DNA of 10,547 nt from an uncultured Collinsella sp. (GCA_900751695.1 CAADSS010000089.1:1-10547), one strand, 5' to 3'; shown: positions 1 through 7,652, counted from the stretch's first letter. The notes: a model not told the origin generated them from the letters alone. Translations and numbers: made by a program.

Positions 1-686
1 AAGTTTGCCGTGGGAAAGCCCATGCCAGAACCCTCGTGACGGCCGCGAATAACACCGCCACGCACCATATACGGACGGCCGAGTAACCCAGCAGCAAGCT
101 CCACATGGCCCTGTCCCAGCTCATGACGAATGCGGGTGGCGCAAATGGCCTCACCGCCCTCGCAAAGCAGGTCGTGACCATACACGTCAACGCCGTGCTC
201 GGAACCCCAGGAGCGCATCTCGGCAACACCAGAAGCACCGCCACGACCCAGCCTAAAGTCACTGCCAACGCGAATCGATCGAATGTCGACCAGACGCGAC
301 ACCAGCGAGAGAAAATCAACATGGTCAAGCGCCGCAACCTCAGACGTAAAGGGAACGGCCACCACCGCATCGACCCCGGTCTGAGCCAAGGCATGCAGAC
401 GGTCGGCCGTCGTCATCAGTTTTTGAGCGGGCGAAGGGCTCACCACGACGTCCGGGTCGGGATCGAAGGTAACTACTACCGCCTTGCAGCCATGGGCACG
501 GGCATCCCGGACAAGCGCCGCAATGAGCTCCTGGTGTCCACGGTGAACGCCGTCGAACACGCCGATGGCAATCGATGCGGCACCCAAGTGCTCACACTCA
601 TCAAACGTATCGGCAGCAACGATGCGAGCCTCGTCCGACTCGCCCGCGAAAAAGACACGCGCGAGCTCATGAGCGGACAACATCAT
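1..686 (-). CDS. ribF: Bifunctional riboflavin kinase/FAD synthetase RibF, 3' end beyond the left edge
   Basis: Makes FMN from riboflavin and FAD from FMN in the cytoplasm, both with ATP. My own minus-strand translation gives an open frame of 228 complete codons that leaves the window at base 1. With Met1 at 686, residues 42-51 read GVFDGVHRGH, the HxGH nucleotidyl-transfer signature of the N-terminal FAD synthetase domain. VTFDPDP, VGSDFRLGRGG and a CATRIRHELGQGHVELAAGL stretch follow, all typical of RibF. The last visible residues (GMGFPTAN) begin the riboflavin kinase domain, whose PTAN motif binds the flavin/ATP site; the rest of that domain is missing here. The start is one of two adjacent ATGs (686 or 683). 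The first overlaps the truB TGA by 4 nt (ATGA), which implies translational coupling; upstream only a weak GGTG is seen. Standing last of the visible genes after truB is a common bacterial order. Function is secure; the exact start is less so. Confidence 0.95.
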   Translation of the reverse strand, partial: MMLSAHELARVFFAGESDEARIVAADTFDECEHLGAASIAIGVFDGVHRGHQELIAALVRDARAHGCKAVVVTFDPDPDVVVSPSPAQKLMTTADRLHALAQTGVDAVVAVPFTSEVAALDHVDFLSLVSRLVDIRSIRVGSDFRLGRGGASGVAEMRSWGSEHGVDVYGHDLLCEGGEAICATRIRHELGQGHVELAAGLLGRPYMVRGGVIRGRHEGSGMGFPTAN

Positions 687-1615
687 CGAACACCGCCGAT
701 TGCCTGCGGAAACACGTGCTCCATAACAAAGCGGCCACTCTCAATGCGGGCGAGCGCCTTGAGTCCCCCATCGAGCACCAGCGCAAACAGCGCCTTCGAG
801 ACATCGAAATCGGCAAGCGCACGCTCAACGGGAATGCGACGGCCGCAGAGCAGGTCGTCGGCAAGATTGCCCGGCAAGTCAACACGCATGGCGCCCAAGG
901 CCGCAATGGGATCCAGGGCAAAGCCAGCGGCGGACTCGGGAGAAAGCTCCTCCACCGCATGACAGGCGCCAATGGAAACAACACCAGATGCGGTGCGACG
1001 AAGTGCGGAAATATGCGCGGCGCTATCGCAAGCGCGGCCCAGGTCGCGAGCGAGCGCACGGATATAGGTGCCCTTGCTCACCGAGAACGCCACGGTCCAC
1101 ACACACGTATCACCTTCGCCGCCCACGGCAATCAGGTCGGCGGCATAGACCTCGACGGGGCGCGGAGGTAGGTCCACCGCATTGCCCTCGCGAGCAGACT
1201 TGTAGGCGCGAACGCCATTGACCGAGATAGCAGAAAACGCCGGCGGCACCTGCATCTGCGGGCCCAGCATGGCGGCCAAGCGCTCACGAGCATAGGCAGG
1301 ATCGCGGAGCTCGTTGGCAACAGCCACCGTGCGGACCGCCTCGCCCTCCGCATCATCGGTATTGGTCTCGGCGCCAAACGAAATATCGGCGACGTAGCTT
1401 TTGGTATCGAGCGTGAGCATGCCCAGCAGACGGGTGGCCTGGCCCACACCCACCACCATGACGCCAGATGCCATGGGGTCGAGCGTGCCGGCATGGCCGA
1501 CACGCCGCTCATGGAGGGCGCGTCGGCATTGCGAGACCACATCGTGGGACGTGCAGCCCACCGGCTTATCGACAGCGAGCAGCATATTCAGTTGTGAAGG
1601 CGTACGACGAGCCAT
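683..1615 (-). CDS. truB: tRNA pseudouridine(55) synthase TruB
   Basis: Isomerises U55 to pseudouridine in the T-loop of elongator tRNAs. The protein is 310 residues, a normal bacterial length. Seen directly: an N-terminal LLAVDKPVGCTSHDVV motif (residues 12-27); GHAGTLDP at 40-47, where Asp46 is the catalytic nucleophile by family knowledge; GQATRLL (58-64) and KSYVADISFGAETNTDDAEG (72-91); KGTYIRALARDLG at 181-193, which contains the conserved active-site Tyr184; and a C-terminal PUA-like part (about 250-300). The start at 1615 gives the full N-terminus but has only a weak GGATGG (1624-1619) 3 nt upstream. Met11 is an in-frame alternative that would still keep the whole fold and also lacks a Shine-Dalgarno. 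It lies 15 nt after nrnA and its TGA overlaps the ribF start, so it probably depends on read-through translation of the operon. No missing residues noted. Confidence 0.97.
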   Translation of the reverse strand: MARRTPSQLNMLLAVDKPVGCTSHDVVSQCRRALHERRVGHAGTLDPMASGVMVVGVGQATRLLGMLTLDTKSYVADISFGAETNTDDAEGEAVRTVAVANELRDPAYARERLAAMLGPQMQVPPAFSAISVNGVRAYKSAREGNAVDLPPRPVEVYAADLIAVGGEGDTCVWTVAFSVSKGTYIRALARDLGRACDSAAHISALRRTASGVVSIGACHAVEELSPESAAGFALDPIAALGAMRVDLPGNLADDLLCGRRIPVERALADFDVSKALFALVLDGGLKALARIESGRFVMEHVFPQAIGGVR

Positions 1616-1630
1616 GTACCATCCAAAAAG

Positions 1631-2674
1631 TTAAAGCTCGACGGTCACCGAAGCGGGATCCTCCCCTACCAGCTCGGCCAGCATGGGAAGTGCCACGGTG
1701 AGCGTCTCGAGAATTGTTCCGTTGTTGGAAAAGCCGGCGGCGGCATGATGCCCGCCACCGCCAAAGTTGGCAGCGATCTCGGACACATCGAGGTCGCCCT
1801 TGGAGCGCAGGTTGCCGCGTACCTTGGTATCGCCCTCAATGCCCTTCAGGAACAGGCAGACCTCCACGCCCATCACCGAACGCACCACATCGACCAGGCC
1901 GTCGCACTCGTCCGAAGTGACGCCGCAGGCCTCGAGGTCGCTCTGGTACGCATAACTATATGCCACGCGACCGTACGCCACGGTCTTGATGCGGCCCATA
2001 ACGATGGACTTGAGATGCAAGAACTCTACGCGCATGCTCTGGTAGACCTCGAGCGCGACGCGCGCCGGATCGGCACCGTGCGCGACCAGGCGCGAGGCGG
2101 CATGGAACGCAGCAGCATCGGCGTTTTGGTACTGAAAACGACCGGTATCGGTCACCAGGCCGCACAGCAGGCAGGTCGCGACACCGTTGCGAGCCACAAT
2201 GCCGCAATTGTCCAAAAAGCGGTCGATGATCATGGCGCAGGCCGCGGCGCCGACGCACCTCAGGCTCAGCTCGGCAAATTCCTCGCGCGCCGGATGGTGA
2301 TCGAAGCACACCACATGCGACGAGCGGCGGAGCACCTCGGCGGAGTTGTTCAGACGCTCGACGACCGGCACGTCCACCGAGATGAACAGGTCCGGATTGC
2401 CGGTATACGCAGATGCCGGCACCAGACGGTCGACGCCCTCCATAAAGCGGTAGATGCGCGGAACCGGGTCATCGTCTGCCAGCAGCAGGGCAATGTCCTT
2501 GTTGGGGAAAAACTTCATAAGCGATAAGCCCAGGCCCAGCACGGAGCCCAGGGCGTCGCCATCGGGAGACGTATGTCCCGAAATCGCAATGGAGGACGCA
2601 CCCTCGATGAGCTCGAGGATGCGTCGCTGAATATCTGCAGACTCGCTCGATGCGAGGTCGGCGGAATTACTCAT
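1631..2674 (-). CDS. nrnA: DHH/DHHA1 phosphoesterase, NrnA-type nanoRNase / pAp phosphatase
   Basis: A cytoplasmic metal-dependent phosphoesterase of the RecJ-like DHH superfamily. Relatives (NrnA of Bacillus, Mycobacterium) degrade 2-5-mer RNAs to mononucleotides and dephosphorylate 3'-phosphoadenosine 5'-phosphate. Some homologues act on cyclic dinucleotides or pApA, so the exact substrate is inferred. The protein is 347 residues, normal for the family. Visible motifs are GHTSPDGDALGS (33-44, metal site), Asp101 in ISVDVP, DHH at 125-127 (motif III, CFDHHP), DTGRF at 176-180 (motif IV Asp), and the C-terminal DHHA1 substrate-binding motif GGGGHHAAAGF (305-315), preceded by KVRGNLRSKG. An in-frame extension reaches upstream inside rbfA, but the ATG at 2674 has an excellent AGGAGG 9 nt before it and begins where the family normally starts. 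It overlaps the end of rbfA by 8 nt, so the two are probably translationally coupled. Residence between rbfA and truB is the usual place for this family. Confidence 0.93.
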   Translation of the reverse strand: MSNSADLASSESADIQRRILELIEGASSIAISGHTSPDGDALGSVLGLGLSLMKFFPNKDIALLLADDDPVPRIYRFMEGVDRLVPASAYTGNPDLFISVDVPVVERLNNSAEVLRRSSHVVCFDHHPAREEFAELSLRCVGAAACAMIIDRFLDNCGIVARNGVATCLLCGLVTDTGRFQYQNADAAAFHAASRLVAHGADPARVALEVYQSMRVEFLHLKSIVMGRIKTVAYGRVAYSYAYQSDLEACGVTSDECDGLVDVVRSVMGVEVCLFLKGIEGDTKVRGNLRSKGDLDVSEIAANFGGGGHHAAAGFSNNGTILETLTVALPMLAELVGEDPASVTVEL

Positions 2675-3077
2675 CAAAAGCTGCCTCCTGGGCGGCATCC
2701 GCAATTGGATAGCCGTCCTCGTCCTTTTCGATCGCAAGCGTGGCGGGAACGTTTTCCAGCGCACGCGTGATGCGCTCGGCCTCATCGGTCGAGCGATCGA
2801 TGCGAAAATCGAGCTCGGGCGTGACGCGCCAATCGAGCGAGCGGGCCAACAGGCTACGGATGCGGCCCTTGGCGCTGGCGAGCGCCTCCATGACCTCGTC
2901 GTAGCGGCTCGCGTCGCACGACACGTACACGCGCGCGAACGAGCGGTCCACCGCGACCTCGACCGCGGTCAGGGTGACCAGGTCGAGACGCGGATCGGAA
3001 ACCTCAAAGAGCAGGATATAACCGAGCTTCTCGCGAAGCTGCTCGCCCAGACGGCGGGTTGCCTGCGTTTGCTTCAT
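2667..3077 (-). CDS. rbfA: 30S ribosome-binding factor RbfA
   Basis: Binds the immature 30S subunit near the 5' end of 16S rRNA (helix 1 and the neck) and is needed for late 30S maturation and cold adaptation. The protein has 136 residues, within the family range, and is a single KH-type fold. Seen: an N-terminal helix with ATRRLGEQLREKLGYIL, then DPRLDLVTLTAVEVAVDRSFARVYVS (about 28-53), the typical RbfA strand-helix-strand, and GRIRSLLARSLDWRVTPELDFRIDRS (about 71-95), matching the conserved R-x-x-P-x-L-x-F-x-x-D signature. The acidic C-terminal tail (EKDEDGYPIADAAQEAAFDE) is variable and likely disordered. The ATG at 3077 follows AGGGGGT at 3090-3084, which overlaps the infB stop codon, with 6 nt spacing. 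It sits 11 nt after infB and its last codons contain the start of nrnA. The family assignment is clear. Confidence 0.95.
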   Translation of the reverse strand: MKQTQATRRLGEQLREKLGYILLFEVSDPRLDLVTLTAVEVAVDRSFARVYVSCDASRYDEVMEALASAKGRIRSLLARSLDWRVTPELDFRIDRSTDEAERITRALENVPATLAIEKDEDGYPIADAAQEAAFDE

Positions 3078-3088
3078 AGCGCTACCCC

Positions 3089-5803
3089 CTACTCGGTACG
3101 GGCAACCTGGTCAATGCGGTAGCCCTCGATGGTGTCGCCAGGCTTGATGTCCTGGAAGTTCTCCAGGCCAATACCGCCCTCGGAGCCGCTCTTGAGGCTC
3201 TTGGCCTCGTCCTTGTAGTGGCGCATCGAGGCGATTTTACCGTTGAAGACCACGATGCCGTCGCGCACCAGGCGTACGGAATCGGTCGCGGCGATCTCGC
3301 CCTCTTCGACGCGGACACCGGCGGCGATGCCGACTTTGGGCACCTTGAAGGTGTCCAGGACGGTCGCAGTGCCCGTGGAGACCTCAACCTCGGTGGGCTT
3401 GAGCATGCCGATACGGGCAGCGTCGAGGTCCTCGAGGCACTTGTAGATGACGTCGTAGCAACGGATCTCGACGCCCTCGCGCTCGGCAGCGGAGCGGGCC
3501 TTGCCGTCGGGACGAACGCCAAAGCCGATGATGATGGCGTTGGAGGCGTCGGCCAGGACCACGTCGGTCTCGTTGATGGCACCAACGGCGGAGTGGATCG
3601 TGTTGATGCGCACCTCGGACTGATCCATCTTGTCGAGGGAGTCCTGAAGGGCCTCGATGGAGCCCTGGACGTCGGCCTTGATGATCAGGTTGAGCTCCTT
3701 GACCTCGGCGTCGGCGATGGTCTCAAAGAGGTTCTCGAGCGTCACGTGCTTCACGCGGCTCTGCTCCTCGATACGGGCCTTGAGCGAACGCTCGTCGGCA
3801 AGGGCACGAGCCTCGCGCTCGTCCTCGAACACGCGGAACTCATCGCCGGCGTTGGGGACGGACTGCAGGCCCAGGATCTCGACGGCGTCGGAGGGACCGG
3901 CCTCGGTAACGGCGTTGCCCTTGGGGTCGAGCATGGCACGGACGCGGCCATAGGTGAGGCCGGCAACCAGCGTGTCGCCCACGCGCAGGGTACCGCGGGT
4001 CACGAGCACGGTGGCAACCGAGCCGCGGCCCTTGTCGAGCTTAGCCTCGAGGACGTTGCCCGAAGCGAAGGTATCGGGGTTGGCCTTGAGCTCGAGCACG
4101 TCGGCCTGGAGCAGCACGGTCTCGAGCAGGTCGTCGATACCGATCTTCTGCTTGGCCGAGATGTTGACGAACATGTTCTGTCCGCCCCACTCCTCGGGGA
4201 TGATGCCGTACTCGGTGAGCTCCTGGCGCACACGGTCGGGGTTGGCACCCGGCTTATCGATCTTGTTGACGGCGACGACGATGGGAACGCCGGCGGCCTT
4301 GGCGTGGTTGATCGACTCGATGGTCTGGGGCATGACGCCGTCGTCGGCAGCCACGATCAGGATGACGATATCGGTCACCTTGGCGCCGCGGGCACGCATG
4401 GCCGTAAAGGTCGCGTGACCGGGGGTATCAATGAAGGTGATCTTGCGGTCGTTGATCATAACCTGCGAAGCGCCGATGGCCTGGGTAATGCCGCCCGCCT
4501 CGCCGGCAGCGACGCCGGTGTGACGGATGGCGTCGAGAAGGCTCGTCTTGCCGTGGTCGACGTGACCCATGACGGTGACGACCGGGGCACGCGGCTTAAG
4601 GTCGGCGGGATCGTCGTAGAACGAGAAGGTGTTCTCCTCCTCGGGGGGGATGATCTTGATCTGGCGGCCCAGGTCGTCGGCAACGAGCTCGACGAGGTCA
4701 TCGGACATGGACTGCGTCATGGTAAGCGGCGTGCCCAGCAGGAACAGGCGCTTGATGATGTCGTTGGCCGGAACGTCGAGCGCCTCGGCGAGCTCCTGGA
4801 CGGTAACGCCCTGGGAGACCTTGATGGCGTCGAGCTCCTCGGGGTTCACGCCCTGGGCCAACGCCTCCTCAATCTTGCGCTCTTCCTGAGCCTTTGCGGC
4901 CTCGCGCTCGCGCTTCTCCTTGCGCTTTTTGCGGCGACCGGTGGACTCGCGAGAGGCCTCCTCGACGGCGGCGCGAGCCTCCTCGAGCACCTTCTCGCGG
5001 CTGTACTCCTCAGCCTCGCGAGCCATGCGGCTGTAGTGGTCCTCTTCGTTGTTGTGACCGCCCTTGCGCTTCTTGCCCTTGCCCTGCTTGTCGGGGTTGG
5101 GGAAGTCCATACCGGCAGCGACGTTGTTGCTGGCGTTGGTGCGATGGCTGTGGGGACGGCTCTCGGAGGCGTTGCGCTCGGAGTTGTTGTCGGAGGCGTT
5201 GCGATCGTTACGACGGCCACCGCGACGGTCGTTGTTGCCGCCACGACGGTTGCCGCGCTCGGCAGCGCGCTCGGCCTTGGCCTTCTCCTCGGCGTCCTTC
5301 TTCTCCTTGAGCACGGTCTCCTGTGCGGCGATCTGATCGAGCAGCGAACGGAAACGCGAACCGGAATCGGAAGCGGGAACGGCGCGGCGCTGGGCCTCGC
5401 GGGCAGCCTCCTCCTTCTCGCGGGCAAGGCGCTCCTGCTCGGCCTTCTTCTTAGCCTCGGCCTCGGCGCGGGCGGCCTCCTCGGCAGCCTGGGCGGCTGC
5501 GAACTGGCGGCGTTCCTCCTCGCGTGCCTTCTCGGCGGCGATGCGCTCGCGCTCTGCCTCGGCAGCGCGTGCTGCCTCCTCGGCGGCAGCGGCCTGCTCC
5601 TCGGCCTTCTTAGCGGCCTCGACTTCCTGGGCGCGGGCCTCGATCACCGAGGCAAGCTGTTTGCGGACCATGGCAACATAGGCGTCCTCCAGGGCGGAGG
5701 AAGCGGACTTAGCGGGAATCTTCATTTCGGCGAGATGACCCATCAGTTCCTTGGAGGTCATGCCGAACTCTTTGGCCAGGGTGGACACACGGACTTTTGC
5801 CAT
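3089..5803 (-). CDS. infB: Translation initiation factor IF-2
   Basis: GTPase that delivers fMet-tRNA to the 30S subunit and drives 50S joining. The protein is 904 residues, in the range of large actinobacterial IF2s. Order of parts: IF2N helix bundle (about 1-50); Ala/Glu/Lys-rich predicted coiled coil (about 55-140); a low-complexity linker with RRGG repeats, Asn/Ser-rich NAS repeats and a lysine-rich patch (about 180-250); charged helices (255-325); second IF2N domain (about 332-383); G domain with G1 GHVDHGKT 413-420, switch Thr440 in GGITQ, G3 DTPGH 459-463, G4 NKID 513-516 and G5 SAK 549-551; then domains II-III and the C-terminal beta-barrel that binds fMet-tRNA (about 800-900). The start at 5803 has AGGTGA 6 nt upstream and begins with the family MAKVRVSTLAKEFG sequence. 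All GTPase motifs are intact. The gap to nusA is 91 nt, unusually wide for this cluster. Confidence 0.98.
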   Translation of the reverse strand: MAKVRVSTLAKEFGMTSKELMGHLAEMKIPAKSASSALEDAYVAMVRKQLASVIEARAQEVEAAKKAEEQAAAAEEAARAAEAERERIAAEKAREEERRQFAAAQAAEEAARAEAEAKKKAEQERLAREKEEAAREAQRRAVPASDSGSRFRSLLDQIAAQETVLKEKKDAEEKAKAERAAERGNRRGGNNDRRGGRRNDRNASDNNSERNASESRPHSHRTNASNNVAAGMDFPNPDKQGKGKKRKGGHNNEEDHYSRMAREAEEYSREKVLEEARAAVEEASRESTGRRKKRKEKREREAAKAQEERKIEEALAQGVNPEELDAIKVSQGVTVQELAEALDVPANDIIKRLFLLGTPLTMTQSMSDDLVELVADDLGRQIKIIPPEEENTFSFYDDPADLKPRAPVVTVMGHVDHGKTSLLDAIRHTGVAAGEAGGITQAIGASQVMINDRKITFIDTPGHATFTAMRARGAKVTDIVILIVAADDGVMPQTIESINHAKAAGVPIVVAVNKIDKPGANPDRVRQELTEYGIIPEEWGGQNMFVNISAKQKIGIDDLLETVLLQADVLELKANPDTFASGNVLEAKLDKGRGSVATVLVTRGTLRVGDTLVAGLTYGRVRAMLDPKGNAVTEAGPSDAVEILGLQSVPNAGDEFRVFEDEREARALADERSLKARIEEQSRVKHVTLENLFETIADAEVKELNLIIKADVQGSIEALQDSLDKMDQSEVRINTIHSAVGAINETDVVLADASNAIIIGFGVRPDGKARSAAEREGVEIRCYDVIYKCLEDLDAARIGMLKPTEVEVSTGTATVLDTFKVPKVGIAAGVRVEEGEIAATDSVRLVRDGIVVFNGKIASMRHYKDEAKSLKSGSEGGIGLENFQDIKPGDTIEGYRIDQVARTE

Positions 5804-5894
5804 ATGACTTCACCTACCCTTTCTGGCACCTTGGGTGCCTAGAGACTGAACGAGCGTGGGGGATGCGCTGGGACCTGCCCGGCGCGACCGCGCG
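5804..5894 (-). other. nusA-infB spacer with a perfect 6-bp hairpin
   Basis: A 91-nt gap in an otherwise tightly packed operon. It holds a perfect inverted repeat at 5825-5839 (GGCACC, 3-nt loop, GGTGCC), ending 9 nt upstream of the infB Shine-Dalgarno AGGTGA (5815-5810), and a short GC palindrome at 5882-5893 just beyond the nusA stop. Neither strand has a T-run after the hairpin, so it does not look like an intrinsic terminator. A processing site, a block to 3' exonucleases, or a structure tuning infB translation are all possible. I see no coding frame, no ylxR-like sequence and no convincing promoter here. Confidence 0.5.
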
Positions 5895-7142
5895 CTAGAT
5901 CAGGTCCTCCGCATCATCGAAGGCGTCGGTGTCGTGGACACCGCAAAAACGGGAGCCGGGACGGGCCTGGTTGCGGCACTGGATGCCGTCCTCGGACACG
6001 AACTCGCAGCGACGGACGTCCTCGTCCTCCTCGTCACCGATCAGGTCGGCGGCGGGCTCCTCGTGAACGGGAACGTTCTTGAGGATGTCGGCGGCAAGGG
6101 TCTCGGACTTAATGTCGATGTGCCAGCCGGTCAGGCGCGCGGCGAGGCGGGCGTTCTGGCCCTCCTTGCCGATGGCGAGGGACAGCTGGTCGTCGGGCAC
6201 GATAACGCCGGCATAGGCCTTCTCCTCGTCGATGAGAACGCGGGTGACCTTGGCAGGCGACAGGGCGTTTGCGACGTAGACGGCCGGATCGGCATCCCAC
6301 AGGATGACGTCGACGCGCTCGCCACGGAGCTCGCCCACGACGGCGCGAACACGGCTGCCCTTGGGGCCGACGCAGGCGCCAACGGGATCCAGGCGATCGT
6401 CGAGCGAGTGGACGGCGACCTTGGAGCGCTGGCCGGGCTCGCGGGCGATCGACTTGATCTGGACGGTGCCCTCATAGATCTCGGGCACCTCCTGCTCAAA
6501 CAGACGACGCATGAGCTCGGGCTGGGTGCGGGAGATGACAATCGGCGGACGGCTGTGCTCGCCACGAACCGGCTGCAGGTTGGAGTTGGGGTCGCGGACG
6601 TCGATGATCACGGCCTTGATGTGCTGGTTGTGCAGGTAGCGCTCGCCCATCGGACGCTCGTTGCGCTCGTTCTCGTAACGGCGCTGGTCGAAGTGCGGCA
6701 GCTCGGCCTCGACACCCTCGCGAATCTTGACGATCGTGAAGTCGGGAGTGGACTGCAGCACGGTGCCGCTGATGAGGTCACCGATGCGGCCGGAGAACTC
6801 CTCGTAGATCTGCTCGCGGGCGGAGTTGCGCACGATGGCGTTAATCTCGGCCTTGGCGTGCTGGGCGGCGATGCGGCTCGTGTTCTTGGGAGTGACGTCG
6901 ATCTCCTCGAACTCGGTGAAGTTGCCCTCCTCGTCCATGGAATCGTCGATCGGCTCCAGACGGTAGACGTAGATCTTGCCGGTGGTGCGGTCGATGGTCA
7001 CCTTGGCGCCCCACTCAAGATGCAGGATCTCGGCATAGCTCTTGGCGAGCGACTGCTCCAGGCGGTCGATCAGGTAGAGCTGGTCGATGTGCTTCTCCTG
7101 GCAAAGCTCCATCAGGGCGGACATCATGTCGGATGCTGCCAT
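5895..7142 (-). CDS. nusA: Transcription termination/antitermination factor NusA with a C-terminal zinc-finger-like tail
   Basis: Binds RNA polymerase at the RNA exit channel and modulates pausing, intrinsic termination and rRNA antitermination. The protein has 415 residues: longer than the short Bacillus or mycobacterial forms as I recall them, shorter than the E. coli form. Seen: N-terminal RNAP-binding domain (1 to about 120, with LIDRLEQSLAKSY and VTIDRTTGKIYVY); S1 domain (about 121-195); KH1 with GACVGPKGSRV (256-266); KH2 with LAIGKEGQNARLA (322-334). After an acidic linker (about 361-376) comes C379-X9-C389-X10-C400-X2-H403, with GSRFCGVH at the end, and an acidic last dozen residues. 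E. coli-style acidic repeats are absent. The ATG at 7142 is preferred over an in-frame ATG 11 codons upstream because AAGGAAGGAAAG (7158-7147) lies just before it and MAASDMMSALMELC is the natural N-terminus. It begins 1 nt after the rimP stop, so the pair is surely coupled. Confidence 0.97.
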   Translation of the reverse strand: MAASDMMSALMELCQEKHIDQLYLIDRLEQSLAKSYAEILHLEWGAKVTIDRTTGKIYVYRLEPIDDSMDEEGNFTEFEEIDVTPKNTSRIAAQHAKAEINAIVRNSAREQIYEEFSGRIGDLISGTVLQSTPDFTIVKIREGVEAELPHFDQRRYENERNERPMGERYLHNQHIKAVIIDVRDPNSNLQPVRGEHSRPPIVISRTQPELMRRLFEQEVPEIYEGTVQIKSIAREPGQRSKVAVHSLDDRLDPVGACVGPKGSRVRAVVGELRGERVDVILWDADPAVYVANALSPAKVTRVLIDEEKAYAGVIVPDDQLSLAIGKEGQNARLAARLTGWHIDIKSETLAADILKNVPVHEEPAADLIGDEEDEDVRRCEFVSEDGIQCRNQARPGSRFCGVHDTDAFDDAEDLI

Positions 7143-7143
7143 C

Positions 7144-7632
7144 TTACTTTCCTTCCTTCGCGGGCTTGAAGTCATAAGTGGGCTTCAACTTGCACTTTTT
7201 AACATCAGAGAAATCGAGGGTAACGGACTCGCCGTCCTCGAGCTCGAGGGTCACGTTCGTCTCGGTGGCGGCGGCAATCTTGCCGGCGTACTTGCGACGG
7301 CCCTCGGTGGCGGTGAGCTCACAGTTCTCGCCCACAAAGCGGGCAAAGTCACTCGGGCGGCGCAGCGGGCGCGCCATACCCGGGCTCGACACCTCGAGCG
7401 TATAGCTCGAAGAAATGGGGTCGAGCTCCTCAATCACATCGCCGACCCATTTGGTGTTGGCCGTGACGTCATTGAGCGACAGGCTCTGACCCTCGGCACC
7501 CTCGATACGCACACGCACACAGGGGGCCTTGGTGGCACCCACGAGCTCAACGTCGACGATGTCGACATCGTGCTGGGGAGCAACGGCCTCGAGCGCGTCG
7601 ATGATCGCCTGCTCGGTCTTGGTCTTGACCAT
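7144..7632 (-). CDS. rimP: Ribosome maturation factor RimP
   Basis: Assists 30S assembly by helping the uS12 region fold. The protein has 162 residues, a usual RimP length. The N-terminal alpha/beta domain (about 1-90) ends in YTLEVSSPGMARPLRRPSDF (77-96), the family hallmark, and the C-terminal SH3-like barrel (about 97-155) carries GRRKYAGKIAAAT and VTLDFSDVKKCKL. The ATG at 7632 is chosen because GGAGGT (7644-7639) sits 6 nt before it. The open frame continues upstream to 7812, but that extension would cross the predicted promoter and terminator hairpin, and its residues do not resemble RimP. A second in-frame ATG six codons earlier would place the Shine-Dalgarno inside the coding region. 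It is first gene of the cluster and nusA follows after 1 nt; rimP-nusA-infB is one of the most conserved bacterial gene orders. Confidence 0.95.
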   Translation of the reverse strand: MVKTKTEQAIIDALEAVAPQHDVDIVDVELVGATKAPCVRVRIEGAEGQSLSLNDVTANTKWVGDVIEELDPISSSYTLEVSSPGMARPLRRPSDFARFVGENCELTATEGRRKYAGKIAAATETNVTLELEDGESVTLDFSDVKKCKLKPTYDFKPAKEGK

Positions 7633-7638
7633 TGCGGC

Positions 7639-7644
7639 ACCTCC
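7639..7644 (-). promoter_or_regulatory. rimP Shine-Dalgarno (decides the start)
   Basis: On the minus strand GGAGGT reads from 7644 to 7639, 6 nt before the ATG at 7632. It fixes the rimP start against two longer in-frame alternatives. It lies only 8 nt downstream of the U-tract of the leader terminator, so the hairpin and the initiating ribosome are close neighbours. Confidence 0.85.
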
Positions 7645-7652
7645 ATCCATAC

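Noticed and set aside
1745..2527. A 260-codon plus-strand frame opposite nrnA (and others opposite ribF/truB at 105-962 and 575-1171)
   Set aside because: His/Arg/Ala-rich composition typical of shadow frames; the minus-strand genes there are certain.
5825..5839. Intrinsic terminator between nusA and infB
   Set aside because: The hairpin is good but neither direction has a T-run after it.
3218..5842. An 874-codon open frame on the plus strand opposite infB
   Set aside because: Its residues are Gly/Leu/Val/Asp-rich low complexity with no family motif, and the opposite strand encodes IF2 with every motif intact. Long antisense frames are expected in GC-rich genes with biased third positions.
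5856..7169. A 437-codon plus-strand open frame opposite nusA
   Set aside because: Same mirror effect of codon bias; no recognisable domains, no Shine-Dalgarno, and it runs the full length of a certain gene.
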